Shown: one piece after another, positions 56,306 to 64,000 of the stretch
Position numbering within the stretch: position 1 is the first letter of the stretch
How the letters are laid out: every line of letters begins with the position of its first letter
Source of the DNA: Azospirillum sp. OGB3
GTDB lineage: Bacteria; Pseudomonadota; Alphaproteobacteria; Azospirillales; Azospirillaceae
Assembly: GCF_014192915.1 (NCBI RefSeq)
Contig: NZ_JACHYN010000003.1
Span: 558,001 to 622,000, forward strand
Length of the DNA: 64,000 nt
Reading direction: 5' to 3'
Translations under genes and position numbers: made by a program
Notes under the pieces: generated by a model
What the model was told of the DNA's origin: nothing
The model's input: only the letters and a program-made list of their open reading frames with translations
Databases searched by the model: none

Positions 56306-56731
56306 TCAGACGTTCTGGCGACGACGCGCCGGTACCCTGATCCGTCCGCGCAGTCCGCTGGCCGCTGCCGCACCGACCAACTCCGCCAGGCTAGTGCCGA
56401 GGCCGTACAGTTTCGCCGCCCGAAGCACCATCGGACGGTCGCCAGGATCGGCGAGCGCCGCGCGGATCCTGTGGCCTTGCACCACCAGGGCGGCGACGCT
56501 CTCGAGAATGCGTCTCTCGCGCAGGTCATGGCTGCGGGCGGAGAAGAAGGCCTCGGCGTTGCGCCGCTCGGTCGCCGTCAGCTCGGCGGCGATGCGGGAC
56601 GGCAGGCCCTCGGCGTCCAGGGGCAGCGTGGCGACGACCCGTTGCCGGTTCCGGCCGATCTCCGGGTCGTAGCGGACGCTGATCACCTGAAGGCAGCCGG
56701 CTCCACGCTTTCCCCTGCGCTCGCGGATCAT
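56306..56731 (-). CDS. hypothetical protein
   Basis: The 141-residue basic protein shows alternating charged strands and helices (QVISVRYDPEIGRNRQRVVA, LTATERRNAEAFFSARSHDL, RERRILESVAALVVQGHRIR). It has no signal peptide, membrane segment or recognised family. It is divergent from the recombination module, with a long repeat-rich intergenic region between. Confidence 0.6.
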   Translation of the reverse strand: MIRERRGKRGAGCLQVISVRYDPEIGRNRQRVVATLPLDAEGLPSRIAAELTATERRNAEAFFSARSHDLRERRILESVAALVVQGHRIRAALADPGDRPMVLRAAKLYGLGTSLAELVGAAAASGLRGRIRVPARRRQNV

Positions 56732-57400
56732 CGCGGTCCTCCGGTCGTCGGGTGTGAGGCGGGCGGTTCCCGTCCGCCGGCGGACGGGGCTGGACAGCCG
56801 GCGGACCGGCGTTGTCCGCCTTTTCCGGAAAGCGTCTCCGCCGTGCTCCAGTCCGCTGCACTCGCCGCCATTGCCATCCTCCCCATCCGCTCATCGGTGC
56901 GCCAGGAATATGGGTTCGACCGGCTACCGGCATCCCTCGCCGTCCCTCCATTTCCTCACCGCATTACGAGCAGCGGGCCTCGCGATGCCCCTCGCCGAGG
57001 GGCGTCGCCTTTCCTCCCTTGTTCTTCCAATTCGACGGATTCATTGATTCAGAGAGCGAAAAGCCACGCCCGACCAATCGGTTACCAACGCCATTCCGGC
57101 ATCTGTTCGGGGCCATCCCGGCATCCATTCGGGGGCACCTCCGGGTGGGGCCGCCATCGGCGGACGAAATCCGGCAAAGGCGGACGAAAGCGGTCCGCAA
57201 CCCCTTGATCCAGCAGAAGCAGGGCAATCATTGAAGAGTCATCGATGATTCCGGCAAACGCGATCAGCGGAAGCGGCGCCACTTTTTCGGAGACGCTGCA
57301 CCGGAACGGCCCCATATGGTCGGCGGCGACGCGACGCATTTCCGCCGGCCAGCCCTCCTTGACCCGCCGTACCGCACGGCGGCCATCGTGGAGGAGCAAC
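56732..57400. promoter_or_regulatory. intergenic region with clustered GGCGGAC boxes
   Basis: No gene is supported here. A perfect 20-bp palindrome CCCGTCCGCCGGCGGACGGG lies at 56769-56788. More GGCGGAC boxes follow at 56800 and, inverted, 56814. Two GGCGGACGAAA boxes at 57159 and 57179 are exactly 20 bases apart, with an inverted GGTCCGC at 57192. The boxes lie between divergent genes and look like binding sites of one dimeric regulator or recombinase. Confidence 0.5.
57091..57134. repeat. 22-bp imperfect tandem repeat
   Basis: CCATTCCGGCATCTGTTCGG (57091, unit ends GG at 57112) is followed directly by CCATCCCGGCATCCATTCGG (57113, unit ends GG at 57134). The two units differ at 4 of 22 bases. 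They lie just upstream of the two GGCGGACGAAA boxes. Confidence 0.7.
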
Positions 57401-57796
57401 ATGACGACCGCCCAATCGCTCGAAGCCCTCGCCCGGCTCATCACCCGCAGCGCCGCCCTGGGGCGCGCCATCCATCCGCTGCTCGACGGCCCGACGCCGT
57501 CCGAGGCGCTCCGATGCCGGATCATGGAACTGGCGGGCCTCTGCGACCGGGTGCAGGACCGGAATGTCGACGACGAGGGCGACGACCCTGACGATCGCTA
57601 CGAAGCGGCCTTCGACGCCGCCCTGCGTCGGCAGGCCGAACAGCGCGCCGTCGAGGCCCAGGTTCTCGACCTTCTTCAGGCGATGACCGAGGACGCCGTC
57701 GTCAGTGGCCGCCTCGCCGCCCCCCATCAGCACCTCGAGATCACCATCACGGTGCATGACCGCCCGCGCACGGCACGGGTGGCGGTCCTTCGCTGA
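57401..57796 (+). CDS. helical acidic hypothetical protein
   Basis: The 131-residue protein has GGAGGAGC 4 bases before ATG 57401. Helical N-terminal half (SLEALARLITRSAALGRAIH), an acidic centre (DRNVDDEGDDPDDRYEAAFD) and a short beta-like end (HLEITITVHDRPRTARVAVL). The family is not recognised. It is the first gene of the recombination module, 114 bases before the helix-turn-helix gene, with a hairpin (GCAGGACG...CGTCCTGC, 57825-57853) in between. Confidence 0.65.
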   Translation: MTTAQSLEALARLITRSAALGRAIHPLLDGPTPSEALRCRIMELAGLCDRVQDRNVDDEGDDPDDRYEAAFDAALRRQAEQRAVEAQVLDLLQAMTEDAVVSGRLAAPHQHLEITITVHDRPRTARVAVLR

Positions 57797-57910
57797 CGCC
57801 GGTCTTCCCGGCCGCCACATGCCTGCAGGACGTCGAAGAAATCGGCGTCCTGCACCCGCCTCCTCCGTCCACGGCCCCATATGGCCGGCGCAACAGAGGA
57901 GGAGGACCCG

Positions 57911-58201
57911 ATGTCCCTTGATCAGCTCTGGTACAGCCTCGACGAGGCTGCCGACCGGTATGGCGTGACGCGGCGGGCCGTTGAACGCTGGGCGCGGGAC
58001 GGACACATCGTCATCACCACGCTGGCCGGCACCACCCGCCGCATCAGCGCCGCGTCGCTCCTGGCGTTCGAACAGGCGAACCGGGCGGTCACGCTGCCGC
58101 CCGCGCTCACACCCGACGATGCCGACCCCTCCGGGAACACCGGCGGGGACACGAAAGGCAAGCCCGTCCGTCCCTCGACCAAGCCCCGCCGGCCGCGCTG
58201 A
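57911..58201 (+). CDS. excisionase-like helix-turn-helix protein
   Basis: The 96-residue protein has a MerR/excisionase-type HTH at its N-terminus (WYSLDEAADRYGVTRRAVER, then WARDGHIV) and a wing-like ITTLAGTTRRISAASLLAFE. A polar, basic tail ends it. GGAGGA precedes ATG 57911. Its position directly before the iteron/dyad region and two tyrosine recombinases suggests it is the directionality factor or regulator of that module. Confidence 0.8.
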   Translation: MSLDQLWYSLDEAADRYGVTRRAVERWARDGHIVITTLAGTTRRISAASLLAFEQANRAVTLPPALTPDDADPSGNTGGDTKGKPVRPSTKPRRPR

Positions 58202-58213
58202 CGCGCCGCCGCG

Positions 58214-58368
58214 GATGGTCGTCGATTGTCGCTGATTTTCCAATCACTTGGGCCGGCTCGGGACAAGGGGTGCGAAACAATGGGGGCTTTTCCCCCATCC
58301 CCTGTCCCGAATGTGCGTAGATGTCGCGGATTGTCGTGGATTGTCGTGGATTGTCGCGCATTGTCGGC
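58214..58368. repeat. 10-bp iteron arrays flanking a dyad
   Basis: Left array: GATGGTCGTC, GATTGTCGCT, GATTTTCCAA in step from 58214. Right array: GATGTCGCG (58320), GATTGTCGTG (58329), GATTGTCGTG (58339), GATTGTCGCG (58349), CATTGTCGGC (58359). Between them is a nested inverted repeat: TCGGGACA (58258) with TGTCCCGA (58303), and ATGGGGG (58280) with CCCCCAT (58292). Sites spaced at one helical turn suggest cooperative binding along one face of DNA. The 50 bases after it contain the recombinase ribosome site. Confidence 0.8.
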
Positions 58369-58418
58369 CCCCTTGCCGTCCCGAAGCCTTTCGCGTCGGG
58401 AGAAACCAGGAGGACCGC

Positions 58419-60614
58419 ATGACGGAACCGCTCACGTTGCCCCGCCGCGATGCGCCGGGTGCCCTGTCGCCGGATTGGCGTCGCCTGTGCGACGCCCGCG
58501 CGGCGCTCGGCACGATTCCGGGACCGCTGTCCACCACCGCGCGCTGGTGCAGCGCGAATGGCGTCGAGCCCTCCGCCGTCAACGAGGGCGTGCTGAACGC
58601 GGTGGCCGACCATCTGACGACCGCCGGAACCTGGACCGACCGCAAGGAAGCCTACCGGCAGGTGCGGACCTATTGGAACGCGGCCGTGCAGCAGGTCCCC
58701 GGTTGGCCGGAGGCGATCGTGCAGGCCCCGCCGCAGCCGCCCAGGCCCCAGACCCCCGCTGTGGTTCGCCCAACGGCTCGGACGCTCGAGGATCTCCGGC
58801 AGGTCGTCGCCTCGTCCGCCCGGGTGGCTGACAGCGACCGGCCCGCGCTGGTCAGCGCGATCACCAGCGTCGCGCGCTGGCTGGGGCGTCCGCCCGGCGA
58901 ACTGCCGGCCAGCCTGCGGTCGCTCGATCCGCAACTCAAGGCGCTCGCCAACCAGCATGCCGCGCTCGGGGTATCCCGGAAGACCGTGAAGAACGTCAAG
59001 TCGCTGCTGCGCAAGGCTCTGGACCTCGTCATTCCGCGGCCGGCCCTGCCGTCGGTCACCGACCCGAGCGCCCTCACTCCGGAATGGCGGGCGCTGTGGA
59101 CGGCATGGCGGGCGACGGTGCCCCGCGCCTATGGTCCGCTGTCCTTCCTGATGCGCCACTGCTCCGACGTGGGGATCGCCCCGGACGCCGTGGACGACGC
59201 CGTCGCCGCCGCGGTGGCCGACCGCATGATGGCCTGCGGCTGCCGCAAGGATCTGACCATGGCGATCCGTCACATCCGAGGCTATTGGAATCAAGCTGCG
59301 GAAACCGTTCCAGGCTGGCCACGGCGGCGCCTGACGCTCGGGCTCGCCGCCAGGGGGCCGGGCAGCCTGCCGCTGACCGCGTTCCCGCCGGCCTTCCAAC
59401 GCAACCTCGAGGATCTTCTGGTGGTCGCGCGCACTGGGTATCAGCCGGGCGTGACCGGGCTGCGCGCCAGGGCCGAGGCCAGGAAGAGCCGCGCCATCAA
59501 GGGCGATGACCGCCGGAAGGAGGATAACGGCGGGCGCAAGCGGCTCCGCGACGCCTCCATCCAGGGGCTGAGTGACTTCGTCCGCCGCTTCGCCTCCTGG
59601 GCGGTTCACCACGGCCATAGGAAGCTGGAGGACCTGTGCACCGTCAGCGATGTCGTCAATGAAGAGGTGTTCATCGCGTGGTATGACGCCTACTGCGCCG
59701 AGCACATTCCCGCCGGCGAGAGGGAATTGCCGCGCAAGCCGGCCAAGACGCTGCACAACGCCTGTGGGTTCCTCGCCATGGCCGCGATCCGCCTGCCGCC
59801 GGAGGACGCCCCGGTGGTCGCCGATCTTCTCCCGCTGATCGAGTGTGCCCGGGAGGGGCACGAAATCTATGATGACATGACACCCGAGAATCAGCGGAAG
59901 CTCGCCCAGTTCGCCGCCCCCGAGAACCTGCGTGCGCTGCACGAGATACCGATCCGGGTGATGGAACGCCTGGAAAGCGAACGGCATTCCCGTGCCGCTG
60001 TGGGGGAAACGCCGGTCACGCTACGCATGGCGCTGACCGCGGCGGCGGCGATGGGAGTGCTGCTTCTCAACAGCCTGCCGGTGCGGGTGCTGACCCTCAG
60101 CGGCACCCGTCTCGACAATGTCGAATGGCCGCTGTCCCGCCGCGCCGAGGGCGCCGTCGCGTACGAAGCGCGGCAGACCAAGGGGAAAATTGCCGCGCGT
60201 GCGGTGCTGCAACCCTGGAAGATGATGTTGTTGAGCATCTACCGCGCCCACTACCGCCCGCTGCTCGGCGCCGCCGGCAGCCCCTTCCTCTTCCCCCGGT
60301 GCGGCGAGAACAAGCCGATGCAGGCGGCCGCGTTTTCCGGACTCATTTCGCGGGTGGTCGCGCGCGAGACCGGTCTGAAGATGAACCCGCACCTGTGGCG
60401 TCACCTCGCCACCAAGCTGCTGCTCGATGAGGACCCGCGCTATCAGGACACGGTCAGCCGCCTCCTCGGTCATCATGGGGCGGGACGGCGCGAGTATGGC
60501 CGCATATCGCAGGACCAGGCTGCGGCGGCGCTGGAGGCTGCGGTCGATCGGATCAGGGCACGCACCCCCGGCCACACGCGTCGGATGGCGAAAGCCACAC
60601 GGAGGTCGTCGTGA
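58419..60614 (+). CDS. large tyrosine recombinase (first of an overlapping pair)
   Basis: The 731-residue protein has AGGAGG 5 bases before ATG 58419. The N-terminal half contains two related segments (SPDWRRLCDARAALGTIPGP and TPEWRALWTAWRATVPRAYG, both followed by a YWN...VPGWP motif), an internal duplication. The C-terminal catalytic domain has Arg in SLPVRVLTLSG, HxxR in PHLWRHLATKLLL, His in LLGHHGAG and Tyr in RREYGRI, so all key residues are present. It overlaps the next gene by 4 bases. Confidence 0.85.
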   Translation: MTEPLTLPRRDAPGALSPDWRRLCDARAALGTIPGPLSTTARWCSANGVEPSAVNEGVLNAVADHLTTAGTWTDRKEAYRQVRTYWNAAVQQVPGWPEAIVQAPPQPPRPQTPAVVRPTARTLEDLRQVVASSARVADSDRPALVSAITSVARWLGRPPGELPASLRSLDPQLKALANQHAALGVSRKTVKNVKSLLRKALDLVIPRPALPSVTDPSALTPEWRALWTAWRATVPRAYGPLSFLMRHCSDVGIAPDAVDDAVAAAVADRMMACGCRKDLTMAIRHIRGYWNQAAETVPGWPRRRLTLGLAARGPGSLPLTAFPPAFQRNLEDLLVVARTGYQPGVTGLRARAEARKSRAIKGDDRRKEDNGGRKRLRDASIQGLSDFVRRFASWAVHHGHRKLEDLCTVSDVVNEEVFIAWYDAYCAEHIPAGERELPRKPAKTLHNACGFLAMAAIRLPPEDAPVVADLLPLIECAREGHEIYDDMTPENQRKLAQFAAPENLRALHEIPIRVMERLESERHSRAAVGETPVTLRMALTAAAAMGVLLLNSLPVRVLTLSGTRLDNVEWPLSRRAEGAVAYEARQTKGKIAARAVLQPWKMMLLSIYRAHYRPLLGAAGSPFLFPRCGENKPMQAAAFSGLISRVVARETGLKMNPHLWRHLATKLLLDEDPRYQDTVSRLLGHHGAGRREYGRISQDQAAAALEAAVDRIRARTPGHTRRMAKATRRSS

Positions 60615-62059
60615 AGCGGGACGAACGCATCCACAATCGCCGGAATCTCCGCGGTTGGAACGCCTATCGACGGTGGTGCGGCGCGGAGGAGCCGGGCATC
60701 GATCCCGGCCGCCTCGAGGCCTACATCGCCCACCTGGCGGTGACGCACGCCAGCCGACCGAAGGACATGTGCGAACTGCTCTACGGTCTGGCGGCCGCGT
60801 TACGGGAGCGCGATCCGGCCGGCGACCATCTGTGGGTCGAGCGCACCGTGCGGGCGGTCTGGATGGCGTCGCCGGCGCGCAAACCGTCGGACGGGCCGGG
60901 CCGGGGCGCCGTCAGTCGGCAGCGGCGCGCCCGTCTGCTGGTCGAGGACTGGCCGGCGCCGATGCGCGCCGCCTGGGCCGCCGCCCGGGGAAGCGACGGG
61001 CGGAGACTGTCGCTGCGCGACCGCAGGCAAAACGACAATCCCGCGCGGAAGTGGTCGGCGAAGACGGCCGATCTGCGCGAGAAGGACATGGGCCTGTACC
61101 TCGCCTTCTGCCGGTCGGCATCGTTACCGCTGGCGGTGACGCCGGAGCAGGTGGAGGCCTATCTCGCCGCAAAAGCCGTCAAAGGGTGTTCGGCCGCCAC
61201 GCTGGCGAGCGTGGCGATCAACCTCGCCATGATGGCCCGCGCGCTGTGGCCCGGTGAGGACTGGGACTGGCTGCGGGATCATGCCCTGGAACTCGAGGAG
61301 GAGGTCGAAGAGGCGCCGAAGGCCCGCCGGAAGTCAGAACGGATGAGAAGCGTGACCGAACTCCGCGACCTCGCCCGAGGGCTGATGGCCCGGGCGGAGA
61401 CCACCGGACGGACCCGGCGGGCGGCGGCGCTCTACCAGAAGGGGCTGATCATCCTGATGCTGACCCATCACCCGGTTCGCCGCCGCAATCTTCATGAATT
61501 GCGCCTCGGCGAAGCGCCGGACGATGCCATCGCCGGCGGCTTCATCGACCGCCTGCCGGGCGGTGGGTTCAGCCTGATATGGCTCAAAACCAAGAATGGT
61601 GACGGCCGGGTGGAGCGGTTGGCCGCCGGCGTGGTCGAGCCGATGGAACGCTGGCTGGCCTTCTGGCGACCGACGCTCGTCACCGAAGAGTCCGGTGACG
61701 CTCTCTGGCTTTCCGCCTGTCCGGGCTACTTCGGCTCCCCGCTGACGCCCAACGGTCTGACCGACTGCGTGATGGGCATCACCGAGCAGGAATTCGGGTT
61801 GGGGCTGGGACCTCATCTTTTCCGGGATGTCGCCGCCACCGCAATCGTCGACCATGCACCGGAATTGGCCGAGCTCATCCCAAGGCTCCTCGGGCACCGG
61901 AACCGGCGATCCTGCGAGCCCTACATCCAGCAGGCATCCAGCGTCGCCGCCACCCGTTCGCTCGAGGATGTGATCGAGCGGCGGATCGAGGAGGGCATGA
62001 CGGCCCATGAGAGGGTTGAGCGCACCGCGTTGTTCGGCCGTCTCGAGAGGCGACGGTGA
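60611..62059 (+). CDS. tyrosine recombinase (second of the pair)
   Basis: The 482-residue protein starts at a GTG whose GTGA overlaps the first recombinase's stop, so translation is coupled. The core-binding domain spans about 130-240 (DLREKDMGLYLAFCRSASLP). The catalytic domain has Arg in HHPVRRRNLHEL, HxxR in PHLFRDVAATAIV, His in LLGHRNRRS and Tyr in CEPYIQQ. It probably works with the first recombinase, by analogy with multi-recombinase transposons of the RIT type; here there are two, not three. Confidence 0.87.
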   Translation: MKRDERIHNRRNLRGWNAYRRWCGAEEPGIDPGRLEAYIAHLAVTHASRPKDMCELLYGLAAALRERDPAGDHLWVERTVRAVWMASPARKPSDGPGRGAVSRQRRARLLVEDWPAPMRAAWAAARGSDGRRLSLRDRRQNDNPARKWSAKTADLREKDMGLYLAFCRSASLPLAVTPEQVEAYLAAKAVKGCSAATLASVAINLAMMARALWPGEDWDWLRDHALELEEEVEEAPKARRKSERMRSVTELRDLARGLMARAETTGRTRRAAALYQKGLIILMLTHHPVRRRNLHELRLGEAPDDAIAGGFIDRLPGGGFSLIWLKTKNGDGRVERLAAGVVEPMERWLAFWRPTLVTEESGDALWLSACPGYFGSPLTPNGLTDCVMGITEQEFGLGLGPHLFRDVAATAIVDHAPELAELIPRLLGHRNRRSCEPYIQQASSVAATRSLEDVIERRIEEGMTAHERVERTALFGRLERRR

Positions 62060-62438
62060 CGTTGCAGGGAAGCATTGTCGGCCATGCCGGGGCGGTTATC
62101 GATGGATCGCCCCGGCTTGCCCAGCGGTTTCCGCTCCCTCGAGAAGCGGAAACCTCTATGCATCCAATGTAGTGGTGCTGAAGTCCAGTAAGCGGAACCT
62201 GCTCTTACCCGGACAACGCATGACCCACCCGGATTCTACACTGGTAGTCTACGCGCTGGGACGGGGATGGAGCAGTAAGCTCCATCCCATCCTGTTGACC
62301 ATCATCCCTCTGGTCCGGGGCCAGATATCGCGCGGGGTGGGAAATGATGGAAATAACCTGAAATCCGACAGGTTTGGTTGCTTGGATTGGTTCTGCACAG
62401 GGAAGGCGGCTGTGAAACATCGTTAAGAAAACCAATCC
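62060..62438. other. intergenic stretch with one perfect hairpin
   Basis: No gene is supported. GGGATGGAGC (62264-62273) pairs perfectly with GCTCCATCCC (62279-62288) around AGTAA. No T tract follows, so it could be a recombination or processing site or a weak terminator after the recombinase pair. The rest shows no recognised feature. Confidence 0.5.
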
Positions 62439-63041
62439 TCACAACTCTTGCGAGATGTTAGGGTGCTTTGCCTGCCATTCCTTCTCGAGTGCCATAACTA
62501 CCGCATCATCGTTTGATTTCGACACATTATTGATGACGTGAACGGCCCTTCTAGGATTTCCACTCCATTGCTCATACTCGACGCTCCAAACCGGCATATA
62601 GTTTTCATAGCTGGCGATGAGGGGCAGCCCCCCCCGCTTCTGAAGCACAATCTGGCTGGGAATTTGAGCTCCACGCGGCTGGAGTTGCCCCAGGGTGGGA
62701 TCGAATACAATCTGGTCAATCGACACGATCATATGGCCCTGGAAACCTGCCTTCGAATTACCTCCCTTGCCATATACTGCAGCTTTCCCGCGCAGTTCCG
62801 AACCTCCCGGGCCCGCAACCTTAGCTTTGACATAGGCGTTTACCGGCAGCGGGTCGGCAGCAAACCCGTGCATTCTCAGAAATCTGCTGACGCTGACGGC
62901 GGCAGGCACACAGGCGCTGAGAATTTGGCTTGCTTGGCGGTTCAGAGCCGAGGCCGCGATAAATGGGAAGGCCTCGAGGAAGACCAAGAGCTGCAGCAGC
63001 CGGGGGTTGAGATCAGGCAGACTCGTCCTAAATTGGGACAT
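62439..63041 (-). CDS. hypothetical protein with possible Cys-His-Asp triad
   Basis: The 200-residue protein has GGAGG 6 bases before ATG 63041 (an ATG at 63044 also exists). The arrangement LSACVPAAVSVSRFLRMHGF (Cys44), then GFQGHMIVSIDQIVFDPTLG (His103, Asp114) resembles transglutaminase- or NAT-like papain-fold enzymes, in which Cys-His-Asp form the active site. The base composition is lower in GC than its neighbours, consistent with a separate origin. No family is confirmed. Confidence 0.6.
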   Translation of the reverse strand: MSQFRTSLPDLNPRLLQLLVFLEAFPFIAASALNRQASQILSACVPAAVSVSRFLRMHGFAADPLPVNAYVKAKVAGPGGSELRGKAAVYGKGGNSKAGFQGHMIVSIDQIVFDPTLGQLQPRGAQIPSQIVLQKRGGLPLIASYENYMPVWSVEYEQWSGNPRRAVHVINNVSKSNDDAVVMALEKEWQAKHPNISQEL

Positions 63042-63466
63042 CATGCACCTCCGTGATAGCTTTTACGGCGCGAACTGCTGCAACGCGCTAGATGCGCAGC
63101 CGCAGTTCGTTTAAAAAGCTATTCGTATTCGGAGAGTGCCGTTCCCACAGTTCACTTAAGAGCCCTCAGAATCGATCTGGTCACCCGACGTCTATGAGAC
63201 AAGATTCTTCCCAAAACTGTCAACTGTCGATTCGTGGTTCGACAGTCGACTGACCTGCACCATGTTTCCCGCCAACGGTATTCCGACTGCTTCCGGCGGT
63301 TGGTAATCGGTGCTCGTCGCGATCATAGCGTTTAAGGTGACGAGGACCTTCCGAGACGTAAGTGATAAGGGCCGCTTTGACCGGCTTTCCGGCGGTCTGA
63401 AGCCGCGCCCAAAGGTCACGTCCGTCAAGGTGGTGGAAATTGGAAGGTGGTCAGGAGCGTCGTCGG
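63042..63466. other. intergenic stretch, probable IS boundary
   Basis: No gene is supported. An 8-bp inverted repeat ACTGTCGA/TCGACAGT lies at 63223-63246. Near 63420-63445 the sequence CCGTCAAGGTGGTGGAAATT resembles the terminal region of IS256-family elements read outward, so the insertion sequence end may lie there. The exact end cannot be fixed without a second copy. Confidence 0.4.
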
Positions 63467-64000
63467 TCAGGCCGCCTTTGCTGAGGGAAGTGGTGTGATG
63501 GCAGGTTCGTCGGCGGGAGCGATTCCGGCCATGGTCTCGAGCGTCAGGTAACGATGCTGGAGCTGCCAGTCATCGTTCTGCTCCAGCAAGATCGCACCGA
63601 CGAGCCTTTGAACACTTTCCTCGTTCGGGAATATGCCAACAACATCGGTTCGGCGTTTGACTTCCTTGTTGAGGCGTTCAAGAGGATTGGTCGAGTGTAA
63701 CTTGGTGCGGTGTGCCTCGGGATAGTCCATGTAGGCGAGCACATCGTGTTCGGCGGCATCGAGCAGCGCCGCCACCTTGGGAAAGCGCGCCCGCAGCTGA
63801 TCGGCGACATGGCGCCAGACCTCACCGGCGCTCTTGCGGTCGGGCTGCACGAAGACCTGACGCACGGCGGCCGACACCACGGTCTGCTGGCCCTTCGGCA
63901 CGTGGCAGAGCAGCGAGCGAAGGAAATGAACACGGGGGCCGTTGAAAAAGCCTGCCATCGGTGATTCCCTGTCCTTGCAGGCTGGTGACGGGAGACGGGG
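63467..64000 (-). mobile_element. IS256-family (mutator) transposase, C-terminal part
   Basis: The frame is open to the window edge. It shows the IS256 C-terminal signature RVHFLRSLLCHVPKGQQTVV, LAYMDYPEAHRTKLHSTNPL, ERLNKEVKRRTDVVGIFPNE and LVGAILLEQNDDWQ. The catalytic Glu is in the LHSTNPLERLN-KEVKRR region. The codons just before RVHFLR (CKDRESPMAGFFNGP) do not resemble the usual ATWQRC-type sequence, so the gene may be truncated or rearranged at its 5' side near 63950. Only the last 164 or so residues are visible. Confidence 0.8.

Larger units (their letters stand above)
44306..64000. mobile_element. genomic island integrated at tRNA-Gln (right end not in window)
   Basis: The island call rests on four observations. 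A DUF6538-type tyrosine integrase lies directly after the tRNA. Decayed and intact anti-DNA defence genes follow. A second recombination module with two further tyrosine recombinases is present. There is also an IS256-family fragment and a high share of unrecognised small genes. I found no second copy of the tRNA 3' end (TTCGAATCCTAGTCCCCCAA) in the window, so the far boundary lies outside, or has been lost. Confidence 0.6.

Noticed and set aside
56471..57208. A 245-codon plus-strand frame over the GGCGGAC-box region
   Set aside because: It is antisense to the 141-residue gene in its first half and low-complexity afterwards. The repeats explain the region better.
58320..58368. Short evenly spaced repeats that might suggest a CRISPR array
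   Set aside because: The units are 10 bases long with no spacers, and no cas genes lie nearby. They are iterons, not CRISPR repeats.
62007..62426. A 139-codon plus-strand frame after the recombinase pair
   Set aside because: It begins inside the recombinase gene in another frame and crosses a hairpin. No family or composition supports it.
63192..63428. A 78-codon minus-strand frame before the transposase
   Set aside because: It spans an inverted repeat and the probable insertion-sequence end, and has no ribosome site or recognised family.

Overview
The window is high-GC alphaproteobacterial chromosome, most like Azospirillum or a close Rhodospirillales relative. This is inferred from the gene families, from strong GC bias at third codon positions and from a recurring GC-rich intergenic inverted repeat; no 16S gene or other taxonomic marker is present. 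About 0-44 kb reads as ordinary core and metabolic chromosome. About 44.2-64 kb reads as a genomic island that starts at a tRNA-Gln gene.

Core part. An RpoH-type heat-shock sigma factor is followed by a four-gene Mla-like lipid transport operon (permease with STAS domain, ATPase, MlaD, lipoprotein) and apt. Next come a CocE/NonD hydrolase, a Fic-like protein with a broken catalytic motif, a bacteriohemerythrin, a BON-domain protein, a CYTH protein, small membrane proteins, a CorA-like protein with the GMN motif, a PPP-type phosphatase, a divergent LysR/aldo-keto reductase pair and pyruvate kinase. Between the BON and CYTH genes lies a textbook sigma-54 promoter followed at once by a strong terminator, with no protein gene between them: a candidate small RNA.

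From 19.7 to 29.9 kb is a catabolic or transport locus. It holds an FAD/NAD(P)-binding protein, two hydroxyacid dehydrogenases of unrelated families (D-2-hydroxyacid and Ldh/MDH2), a threonine-synthase-type PLP enzyme, a NitT/TauT-type ABC transporter and a TauD-family dioxygenase. A second, paralogous substrate-binding protein suggests that one permease serves two binding proteins; sulfonate-type substrates are possible. guaA, a GNAT enzyme and a purine nucleoside permease follow. Between 33.5 and 35.9 kb an AT-rich patch carries two paralogous genes of unknown function, one interrupted by an in-frame TAA exactly where its paralog has a sense codon. Housekeeping resumes with rsmB, mltA, a TrmH-type methyltransferase, guaB, rlmE and a Ppx/GppA phosphatase.

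Island part. Downstream of tRNA-Gln(CUG) lie a large tyrosine integrase, a helical protein, decayed remnants of a Wadjet (JetC/JetD) system on the opposite strand, and an intact McrBC-like pair (AAA+ McrB-type NTPase plus DUF2357/PD-(D/E)XK nuclease). The pair runs directly into three co-directional genes whose proteins share a short N-terminal module (core LVDGxPVAVV...LFxxxG) joined to three different C-terminal regions. This five-gene run is the best candidate for an undescribed, probably defensive, system. Beyond it are small unknown genes, a regulatory region dense in GGCGGAC boxes, a small helix-turn-helix protein, and a 155-bp DNA structure of 10-bp iterons flanking a dyad. That structure lies upstream of two overlapping tyrosine recombinases. 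The window ends with a putative Cys-His-Asp protein and a truncated IS256-family transposase. No second copy of the tRNA 3' end was seen, so the far end of the island is probably outside the window.
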